Assembly (NCBI GenBank): GCA_002102555.1 | Contig: MCFL01000039.1 | Span: forward strand, 167,705-231,704 | DNA from: Catenaria anguillulae PL171 | Taxonomy: Eukaryota; Blastocladiomycota; Blastocladiomycetes; Blastocladiales; Catenariaceae | Reading direction: 5' to 3' | DNA length: 64,000 bases | Shown here: positions 54,867 to 64,000 of the stretch, piece by piece | How the letters are laid out: every line of letters begins with the position of its first letter | Numbering within the stretch: position 1 is the first letter of the stretch | Position numbers and translations under genes: made by a program | The notes under the pieces: model-generated | Database searches by the model: none | What the model was told of the DNA's origin: nothing | What the model saw: the letters and a program-made list of their open reading frames with translations, nothing else

Positions 54867-57195
54867 TCACTTGCTTGTCAACCCTTCCACCTTGAAATCC
54901 TTCGGGTACACGACAGCATACTTGCACACAATCTCGGTCGACTTGCCCGCATCCACATCCACGTCCCACTCGAGCTCGCCCACGTCCTTGTAAAACACGG
55001 GCAATCGTCCACCGCCAGTGGTTGATGCAGCGGCAACAGCAGCAGGCAGCTTGGCGGCCGACGAGGACTTGGCACGCTTGAGCGATCCCATGCTACCACC
55101 GCTCGCAGCCGCCTGAGCAGCCACGCTCGTGCCCGCACCCGTTGCCGCCTCATCAGCGGCCGCATTCCGGCTCGCCTTGACCTGCACTGCAACCCCTGAC
55201 CCTTTGCTCAAATCGGGATCAACCAGCACAATGTGAATGTCGGCGTGCTGTGCCGTTGGAATCTGATCCGACACGCGAATCCGCGCAGGTGCCGCTGCCG
55301 ACTGCGCGTTGCCACCGTCATTTCCGCCGGCCTTGTTGGCAATCACAATGCGGTTCGTGTGCATGACGACTTGCATCCGGGCGTCATGACGGCCGCAACG
55401 GCAGGGACGGTCGAGGGCGAGGCAACGTTGCCGCTGCCGGCAAACAGGGCCAGTGCACCCGTGGGTTTGGGCTTGCCAAGCTCGGTTTGTTTCTGGGTCG
55501 GTTTGAGCGTGATTTCAATGGTTGGGTCGAGCCCGAGGTTGAGCTTGAATGTGGCTTTTGGCATGACCAACTACCAAGGAAAAATGAGTAACTGGGTAAG
55601 CTTGGGCGTTCGCATACACCAAGACGAACGAGAAGACGGACATACGTCGAGAGCCGACTTGCCCACAAACGACCCATCGATGCCAACCCTTGCCTCTCCT
55701 GGAACAAGCACGTAATCCGACTCGTTGGTCACGGTGCCCTCCAAAAACACCTTGCCCGGCGCCAGCCTGGGCACAGCCACGCGCGCAAACGACACAGGCA
55801 GCTGCAGCACTGCAATCGCGACACGATGATCAACATTGTCGCTCGGGACCGTGGTCGGCATGGCAATCTTGAACGCAGCCGCCGTCAACCCGGTATCCTC
55901 GGCCAGGACCTCGGCCTTTGGTGCGCTGATCACGGGCTTGGGTGCCGGCGGTGGAAGTGCCACCATGGCACTCGCAGCCAACGGAGCTGGCGCCGCTTGT
56001 GGCATTTGCATGGAACTTTCAACTGTGGCCGATGTGGGAATGTACGCCGGCGACGTTGGCATGTAAGCGGACAATCGGGCCGACAGGCGTACCGGCGGTG
56101 GAACCCGCTCGCGAAGTTCCCAGCGGGACGTGAACTTGGGCAGGTCGTGGCCAATGGACGCGATTGATGCGGTTGACAGCACGAGTTGCGCCTTGGTCCA
56201 GTCCTCGCCCGTCCATTGACGCAGGTTGGCGTTGTAGGTCAAGTGAGCGAGATTGTCGCGCGAGTAGACGCGCAGGTCATAGTGAGGCGACCAGCGGGCG
56301 TTGGGGACGACTATTGAAGAAGAAGTACGAGTAGTCAGAATGCGACGTAATTACGAAAAGAGAAGACGGGAAGCAACAAGCGCGCACCGTAGCTGACAAG
56401 CAAATCTGCTTCAATCGACTCTGCGTCACCCTCGAAACTGGCTTTCTCTGGCACCTCGAGCGTAACGAAGACAGACATGACCATCTCATACTCTGCCTCA
56501 TCATCCTTCCTCTGCACCAAGTACTCGTGCGACCTCACCCAATCGTCGAGCTCGGCCACGTTTGCTTCCGCATCCTTGACTTGCTCATCCAGCTGCACCT
56601 TGCGCAGCGTCAAGTCCTTGCCGACATGTTCGTGGCTCGGCACAAACCCGGCCACAAAGTCCTTGACCAAGTCTGCGCCACTGTCCAGCTTGACGGTCGA
56701 CGCACGTGCATCGGCGTACTGCTTGATGAAGCCGAGCTGCTGCTGTACGACAGACCGTGTGGTGACGAGATCTTCGAGCCTGATCCGGGCCGATTCGAGC
56801 TCGGTACGCTTGGCCGCCACATCAGCGGCAGTCACCTTGGTCTTCTTTTTCGCCTTTGTATCGTCTTCAGCCGCCGCCTCCTCCTCTGGCTTCTTTTCCA
56901 CGCGTTCCAGCTGGTCCACGACTTGCACGTCGGCAATCAGAACACGGGCACTGTTGGTGAGCGGCTCAACGCGCACCGAGTTTGTGTCGAGCGAGCGCGG
57001 CAGGCCACGGAGCTGGATGGTGGTTGGCATGTGCGCTTGATGGAGACGGCGGCGAGTTTGCGGGCCACTTCGGCACGGTCGCGGTACACGGTGACATGGG
57101 TGACAGGGTGGTCGGTTGCAGGCAAGATCAGCGGGCCAGCCCGGGTGTCAGTGGTGTGGGTCGAGGTCATTGTAGTGAGGGCGTTGCGTGAAGTT
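54822..57195 (-). repeat. Inverted repeat arm B (DUF4139 gene duplication)
   Basis: Mirror of 44830-47200. Coding exons match almost base for base; introns and a 128-nt coding block (55982-56109) do not. Confidence 0.9.
54867..57170 (-). CDS. DUF4139/DUF4140 (mucoidy inhibitor A-like) protein, copy B
   Basis: Same architecture as copy A: DUF4140 start MTSTHTTDTRAGPLILPA, coiled region (KTKVTAADVAAKRTELESAR, VVQQQLGFIKQYADARAST), then the DUF4139 domain. One C is missing near 57025 relative to copy A (KRTCQPP against KRTSPTT). Copy B keeps the frame where copy A is broken, including the stretch EDDTKAKKKTKV. The first intron (about 56312-56390, ending CAATAG) differs in sequence and splices to VVPNARWSPHYD, so six residues present in copy A (ARELEL) are missing. 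The variable block reads ..PPPVRLSARLSAYMPTSP.. instead of the Pro-run of copy A. The two copies together allow most indels to be recognised as errors. Confidence 0.85.
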
Positions 57196-57562
57196 GAGGA
57201 CTCGCAAAAAGGATGTATTCATTGCCTGGTAAATAAATGGGACGTGGGTACTGGCTTCGTCGCGGCACCGCTGTCCACCAACCTTCACTTCAGACCACGA
57301 CTTTGGTCTCCTTTCCGTTGCCAGTGGTGGCAGCAAGTCATTTCAATAATGAGTCAAAATCATGTATCGTACAGACATACATATACAATAACAGAGGAGG
57401 CGGTCATCGACAACGGTACGGTATCAACTAGTGGGAAGTATTGACATTGTGCTTTGCCAACGACCAACGAGGAAAAGAGCAACAAATAGACTGCAGAGGA
57501 AATCAATACAGAAACTAACGAGAGCGACGCCAATGGGCAAAAGGCACGACGCCCGTCACAAT
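57171..57562. other. Intergenic region between DUF4139 copy B and GrpE genes
   Basis: About 390 nt; promoter of copy B and 3' end of the GrpE gene. No gene seen. Confidence 0.45.
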
Positions 57563-58366
57563 TTAGGACGACGTATCCTGGACCACACCCACCTGCACGG
57601 GGCGCAACACACGCCCATGCAGCTTGAACCCGGCCTTGGCCACCTGCAACAAAGTACCAGGTTCACGTCCTGGCACGGGTGCTTGGTACATGGCCTGATG
57701 AATGGCCGGATCAAACTTGTCGCCCTCGACCGCATCAATGCGCTGAATGCCGTGGCGGTGGAAGGTTTGGTGCAGCTCATTGTTGGTCAAAGTGAGGCCC
57801 TCGTGCAAGTCACGCAGATCCTTGTTGTTGGCAAGGGCCTCGGGCTTGACGGAATCGACGGCAATGGCGAGCACATCGGCGATCGACAGCAAGTCCTTGG
57901 CAAACTTTTGGACGCCGTATTGGTGGGCTTGGTCGACTTCACGCTTGGTGCGAGCGCGCTGGTTCTCGGCGTCGGCGAGCGAGCGTTGGTAGGCCGACTG
58001 GATGGGTGGTGTGCGATTGCGATTGAGAGCGGGACAGTCAGTGAGAAGGGAAGCACAAGCACGGAGGCCATGGGTTGAGGAGTTATCATACAATCACTTC
58101 CTTGAGCTTGGATTCCTTTTCTTGCAGCTGCTTGGTGAGCTTTTCAACAGAGGCAGTCAACTCGGCCACCTTGGCGTCGGGTGCGGCGACCTCGCCATCG
58201 GCCGTCTTGTCACCGGCAGCAGCATCCGACTTTTCTGCTTCCGACTTTGCAGTATCGGAGAACCGGGCCGCCGATGTTGACAGTGACCGGGAGGCGTGGA
58301 CACGGCCAAGGGGCCAGCGACCGACTTTGCGGCGGCAGTGCGGAGGGCGGAGAGGAACATGGACAT
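57563..58366 (-). CDS. MGE1: Mitochondrial GrpE nucleotide exchange factor
   Basis: Exchanges ADP for ATP on mitochondrial Hsp70 during protein import and folding. The presequence MSMFLSALRTAAAKSVAGP continues, after a one-base shift near 58305, into SRSLSTSAARFSD, a plausible processing site. A coiled coil follows (AELTASVEKLTKQLQEKESK). A 94-nt intron (57998-58091) joins LKEVI to SAYQRSLADAENQRARTKRE. The GrpE core includes GVQKFAKDLLSIADVLAIAV, NELHQTFHRHGIQRIDAVEG, DKFDPAIHQAMYQAPVPG and the end AKAGFKLHGRVLRPVQVGVV. About 240 residues, normal for Mge1. Confidence 0.93.
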
Positions 58367-58718
58367 GATAAGTGACTGGCGTTTGCTGCTACGATTGCGT
58401 CGCGAATGTATTTATCGTGCATGCATGGAATGCTGTGTGGAGACGATTCGGATTGGATGGGTGAGGTCAGTATAAACCGTAACATCGATGGAGCCAACTC
58501 ACACAACAGAAGCGCCGATCTGCTCGTGGTGCGAACACTGGCAGGCAACACAGCCTGAGGATTGAGGAACGGGGAAAAGAGCAGAACAACAGCGATGGGG
58601 ATCGCGAGACACACCACTGAAAGCACAAGCGAGACATTCCGAGCTGCGCAACGTTCGTCCACCTTCCGCCGCTTCTGATCAAGCAAAGCCCATTCACATT
58701 GAACTAGAGCACATAACA

Positions 58719-59579
58719 ATGCATGGCAACAAGCAACATGATCCTCCTTCGCCGAACCCCGCATCCAATCCAACCCTTGTCCACTTGATCCAGACCAGAT
58801 CCGATGCAGATCAGCTGATTCGACTCGCCCGCAACGCAGCCTTCCTGGGAGTCGACTTGGAGCACCATGCCGCCATTCCCATTGCCTCAACGCCGCCATC
58901 GCTCGAGCTCCTGGCCCATCGACGCCTCGCTCGGCCATCGTCCATCTCACCGTCTCAGTTTTCGCGCGCCATTGCTAAAGCCCAGCGGCCGTCGTTCGCA
59001 CTTCCTCGACAGATTGTCCAACGGACCGCCTGGCCCAGCTTGCAAATTGCTCTTCCACCATCCAACACCGACACTCCAGAAGAAAGGATGTGGCGGGCCC
59101 AGCAGATCATCAGCAGCCGGCAGAGTGTACCCATGTATTCAGCATACCCTTGTCCACGCTTTCTGACGAGCCTTGGCGACTGGAGTTGATTCGTACCTTG
59201 TTTACCGGCAGCGAGCCGTCACCGTTGCTTCATTTTTCACGGCGCCGGCAACGATTTGACCGTCCTGAGGTCTCGATTCAAAGTTGCTCCACCTCCAAGC
59301 AAGGTCATCGACATTCAGCTGATGTACAATGAGTGGCACGGCCCAAACGTCGGCAAAGGGAACCAATTCGGAGGAGGCTGGCGGCGCTCATGAGGCACCG
59401 GCTGTCAACCCGAGTCTGAACGACATTTTGGCATTCCTTGACCTCCCTACCAATCCATTCAAAGACAAGAGTCGGATACCCCGGCTGATCTGGTCGCATA
59501 CGCTGCATACGACGTGGACCAACTCATACCCGCATTCCATCGACTCCAGCGGCTCATGTTAGATTCGTCAATGTCCTGA
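58719..59579 (+). CDS. EXD1-like 3'-5' exonuclease domain protein (DEDD family)
   Basis: RNase D-type fold, reconstructed over several one-base shifts. The start is MHGNKQHDPPSPNP, then LVHLIQTRSDADQLIRLARN and FLGVDLEHH, the exo I motif (D-x-E). The next stretch CTHVFSIPLSTLSDEPWRLE and LIRTLFTG is the typical strand-helix region. Exo II is FHGAGNDLTVLRSRFKV (Asp in GNDL), followed by KVIDIQLMYNEW. Later VNPSLNDILAFLDLPTNPFK precedes the exo III motif DLVAYAAYDVDQLIPAF (Tyr-X3-Asp). All DEDDy positions appear present. EXD1-like proteins act in small-RNA or RNA processing in animals; the fungal role is unknown. Three to four frame changes make the exact length uncertain, expected near 285 residues. 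Confidence 0.68.
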
Positions 59580-59725
59580 GCGACGGGCAGCCGCCAGCTA
59601 TATATTTTACTGTCTGCGATGTGACATGGATGTGAGATTTCGGTGTCGAGCCAGTGGTGGGCGCAAGTGACATTGTGGTAGAGATTGTGTGAATGTACAA
59701 CACAGTTCGCCGAGAAGTGGCCACC

Positions 59726-61026
59726 ATGCAATTACTCATCGCAATCATCCTTTCGCTTCTCCTCGCCGTCCACGGGTTGCGTAAAAAGTCGCTGTCGACA
59801 TCGGGTGCCGCGGCGGGGCTCCTTGTCGGCCTCATCACGTTCAACCACCCACACCCAGTGTTTGGCGTCATCCTGGTGGCATTTTACCTGTCGGGCTCGC
59901 GGGTAACCAAGGTATTATTACATGAATCATCGGATGTACGTACAGCTGTCTGTTTCCAGGGTTGACGGGATCGTGTTGCTTGCCATGAGTAGATTGGCCG
60001 TGAGACAAAGTTGAGGATAGAGGAGGATTACCGCGAAGGTGCGGTCAAGCTTGAAATGCATCGATTTTTTTGATATCAACACGACTTGAAGGGTTATTGA
60101 TCCATTCGGCGCATGTCCATAGCGGGTCAGCGAAATGTTTGGCAAGTCGTTTGCAACGGCGGTGTCGGCACCCTTCTCGCCCTGACTCATCTCAGCTTGG
60201 TCGTTTCCGGCAACGCCTGCCACTTGGATAAGCCGCTGTCTCTTGCCTACTTGGCGTATGTGGCCACCGCCCAAGCATCCGTTGATTCATCTTGTGGGTG
60301 TGGCTAACTTGAAATTCTTGCCTCGGATTCAACAGACACTACGCATGCTGTGCCGGCGACACATTTGCCAGCGAAATCGGAACCGCATTTGCCTCCAAAT
60401 CCTCGCTGCCCATTCTCATCCGTCCGGTCGACGGGTATGCCTGTTCACTTGCTTTGGTCGCTGCCATCGCATGCTTACAATGCCAGCTATCCCGTCTGTA
60501 CATATAGGTCCCACACGGCACCAACGGTGGCATCACTCCCATTGGTACGCTCGCGAGCTTTGCTGGCGGCAGTCTGATGGGTGTCGTGGCATTCTTTGTT
60601 GCGCGCTTTGCTCCAGGCCGTCTGCTTGAATGCGGGGACGAACTCGTTGTGTCGTGGTTTGTCAGGCAACCGCTCTTGATGCTCTTGGTACTCGGTGGAG
60701 CATTTGGATTGGGTGGGTCCATGGTTCGTTCCAATATCATTTTTCAGATGGCTGCTTGACCATGCCGACAATGATACTCATGTACATTCCTTCCCCGTAC
60801 ACACCGCATTCTTGGTAGATTGATTCCTTCTTGGCGCAACATTGCAGGCGACCTACCATGACGTCAAGTCTGGCCGCATTGTAAGGCGACGTCGTCTGGT
60901 GGTGCTTCAAAATCGGACGTGAAGCTCGTCTCTGGCGTGCCGCTGTTTAACAACGATGTGGTGAATTTGCTGGCGAGTGGGATCACGGCAGCCATTGGGT
61001 ATGCTGTTGTGAGCGCTCATGTGTAG
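59726..61026 (+). CDS. TMEM19: TMEM19 family (DUF92) integral membrane protein
   Basis: Multi-pass membrane protein of unknown function. The ATG at 59726 has a strong Kozak context (gccaccATG) and opens MQLLIAIILSLLLAVHGLRK, then KSLSTSGAAAGLLVGLITF and FYLSGSRVTK. The intron 59922-59992 joins to IGRETKLRIEEDYREGA, then GQRNVWQVVCNGGVGTLLAL, HYACCAGDTFASEIGTAF, GTNGGITPIGTLASFAGGS, FVRQPLLMLLVLGGAFGLGG and SLLGATLQATYHDVKSGRI. The end is GVPLFNNDVVNLLASGITAA then YAVVSAHV. The CAGDT..SEIG, TNGGITP.G and D.LLGATLQ motifs are diagnostic. About four introns and at least one indel (near 60890, after SGRIV) are needed. Confidence 0.88.
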
Positions 61027-61761
61027 CTGAAGCGTTTATGCCGGGCGCAAATATGTATATCTAACATCAATGTGGTTGCACACCTTGCCAGTATGGAGGA
61101 GTGGCCTGTACAGACATGTGTGCGTGCACCTGCTGCGAAATTGAACTACATATGTATTGAGGCGGCCAGGGTTGGGTTGTGGAGTTACTTGGCATTCTCT
61201 GCAAACCCTACACCGTGCTGCCCAGTTCATTTGCCAAGTGTACCGCTGGCTCAAGGACCTGCTGGTGGAAACGGCAGTAACAATCAGTCGCGTTCTCGCA
61301 CAGACTCGCGGCTGTCGCCGCGAGACGCCAACTCTTGGCACTATTTATAGTTTACCCACATAATTTTCCCAACAACGGCTCCGAATCTGATGACCCGAGC
61401 CCATTTCAGAAAACTACTCGAGCGTGCGTTGAAATCATTGTGACATTGACTCATCTGGATGATCCCGAGACAAGGCCGAAATGACGGCCAGACCTCAGCT
61501 GGTGTATGGTTTCGCTGAGTATTGATTTATGGAAGCTGACGAGAGGATCGGGCCCCATGCTGGGTGATTATTCTATTCGCCGAAACCCGTGCCATATGTA
61601 TGTCGCTCTCTGGGCCCAAGCAGAGGTTGCCATCCATATAAAGGCAAGGCTGCCGCCTGCACGGTCTGTAGGTTCGGCATCTACCCAGTTCCGAATCACA
61701 TCCCCTGGCCTCACATTTCCGACACAAACCTACCATAACCCATCCCGGCAGCCAAACAAAC
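61027..61761. other. Intergenic region upstream of COMT copy 2
   Basis: 735 nt without a supported gene; contains a TATA motif at 61637. Confidence 0.45.
61637..61643 (+). promoter_or_regulatory. Candidate TATA box of COMT copy 2
   Basis: TATAAAG 119 nt upstream of the proposed ATG at 61762, a normal distance for a core promoter plus short leader. It suggests the copy is, or was, transcribed. Confidence 0.4.
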
Positions 61762-62613
61762 ATGCTCACCACACCCTTTCAGCCAATAAGCCACCTTCTC
61801 TGCCCATCCTCATCCATGGCTTTGCAGCCAATCCCTCAACCGCGTGGACGCCATCCACCGCCAAACACCTTTTGCTACCATTCCCACCCGGTCGACCACT
61901 TCCCTCCCAACACCCTCAGATCATGTCCATTTCGTGCAATCCCACGCCAAGCGCAACGACCCAGCATCCGTCCTGGGGCTCTTGATTATTTGCCGTCACA
62001 ACCAGCACGTCTTCGACTCCGACATCCTCATCACTCAACCCAAAGGCCGAGCTGATCATCGACGAAGTCCTGCTTCCATTTACCCCTGGCCACCAACCGT
62101 CCACATCCGATCCGCTCATCATGCTGGAACCGTTGGGGGTTTCGTCACTCGGGTACTCTGCCCTGTGGTTTGCAACCGTGCTATCGGCGCGCTTTGGCCG
62201 CGCAAACGTGCGCTACATTGCCGTGGAATCGGATCCCGAACGTGCATTTGCCGCGCAGCAGATTGTCAAGCATGCTGGGTTGGCCGATGTCATTCAAGTG
62301 GTGCTGGGCAGTGTGCAGGAACAGATGCAAGAGTTGCCAAGGCGGATCGATTTGGTGCTGCTCATGAAGCCGAAGAGCAGCGAGGACTGAGGTTGGATGC
62401 TTTGTACTTTGCAGGTGCGCGAGGGTTGATGGAGTCGGGCAGGTTGGTCAAGGGGTCCATCGTGATTGCCGATAACTTGATGGAGCTTGGGCCGCGGACA
62501 GAGTATGGGCAGTGGGCAGAGACGATCCGGGGTTGGAGTCGAGGAGGTATGAGATGATGGTGAATGAGGACGAGGACGAGTTTGATGCCGTGGAAGTCAG
62601 TGTTGTGTTGTGA
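61762..62613 (+). CDS. COMT: Catechol O-methyltransferase-like enzyme, diverged copy 2
   Basis: Paralogue of the gene at 9.6 kb. The start MLTTPFQPISHLL parallels MTTTTPQLADPS. FVQSHAKRNDPASVLGLL aligns with YVQAHAEQGNPASVLKAM. After shifts, KAELIIDEVLLPFTP leads to IMLEPLGVSSLGYSALWFA (motif I, two residues longer than copy 1) and RANVRYIAVESDPERAF. Then RRIDLVL, GLMESGRLVKG, SIVIADNL and the end FDAVEVSVVL. At the metal-binding site copy 1 has VFIDH; here the frame breaks and reads VLLMKP, though one added base would give a DE-type sequence. At least three frame changes occur. It may be an active but diverged enzyme, or a decaying copy; current sequence cannot decide. Confidence 0.7.
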
Positions 62614-62910
62614 AGGATGTATGATACTCCAGTGAATAAAGGCGAATAAGGTGTGACTGAAACATTGTCTGGACCGCAAGCAACAAGCGCAGTTACACCC
62701 AAGGCAACGAGCAAAATGACAGGTATCTTGAAGAGAAGAGGCGGCCATGTATTGATTTCCACACAGGCAAAGCAACAAGAAATGACAACTTAACCAAACA
62801 GCAACCGCAACACAACTGCGCTCCACTCCCTTGGGTGTGTTTCTGACCAACCAGCAACAGAGACCAATGCGTGAAGATGAATCCAAAGGCAATCGGTCCA
62901 CCGTGCGCGC
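62614..62910. other. Convergent 3' region, COMT copy 2 and uS11
   Basis: 297 nt holding both 3' ends; no gene seen. Confidence 0.5.
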
Positions 62911-63962
<1,052 letters not shown>

Positions 63963-64000
63963 GTTGGCGGTTTTTCGAGCTTACGTAATAAAGCTGTGCG

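Overview
This 64 kb window is nuclear DNA from a fungus, most likely a zoosporic (flagellated) one. It is GC-rich and gene-dense. Almost every gene is cut by short GT..AG introns (about 40-120 nt, donors mostly GTACGT or GTATGT). Fungal markers are a Mkt1 homologue, a Tao3/Mor2 morphogenesis scaffold and a secreted family otherwise known from basidiomycetes. A centrosomal FOP/CEP20-family gene, together with animal-like COMT, TMEM19, NME6 and EXD1-type genes, points to a chytrid or blastocladiomycete. Placement in Blastocladiomycota (Catenaria/Allomyces-like) is inference, not something the sequence proves.

Layout. 1-2.1 kb: AP-3 delta adaptin (-, runs off the left edge), divergent from MPC2 (2.5 kb). 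3.5-5.6 kb: an F-box-like protein. 6.9-8.9 kb: a secreted low-complexity protein. 9.6 kb: COMT copy 1. 10.9 kb: mitochondrial carrier, convergent with proteasome alpha2 (12.5 kb). 14-16.8 kb: Mkt1-like. 16.8-19.5 kb: gene-free. 19.5-23.2 kb: GATA factor. 23.9-31.9 kb: a giant Tao3/Furry gene (-). 32.4 kb: small TPR protein. 33.0 kb: FOP/CEP20-like. 34.2-37.1 kb: unknown protein with a myristoylation-type N-terminus. 37.9-39.9 kb: helical-repeat (PPR-like) protein. 40.2 kb: IFRD. 42.0 kb: YCII-like. 43.0 kb: NME6-type NDP kinase. 44.0 kb: I78 inhibitor-like.

44.8-57.2 kb is the accessory part. Two near-identical DUF4139 genes lie in inverted orientation about 7.5 kb apart. Between them are an intron-containing DDE-superfamily transposase, a VAP/Scs2-type tail-anchored MSP protein and a decayed piggyBac-like transposase. 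57.5-64 kb returns to housekeeping genes: mitochondrial GrpE, an EXD1-like DEDD exonuclease, TMEM19 (DUF92), a second COMT copy and ribosomal protein uS11.

Quality warning. Nearly every gene, including ultraconserved uS11, is broken by single-base indels, usually beside short homopolymers. I read these as uncorrected long-read assembly errors, so gene spans are given across frameshifts and most genes should be treated as intact in the organism. Several genes serve mitochondria (MPC2, carrier, GrpE, probably the NME6-type kinase and the YCII protein) and several serve membrane traffic or lipid contact sites (AP-3, VAP). They do not form an evident cluster; the arrangement is that of an ordinary compact fungal genome with paired divergent promoters.
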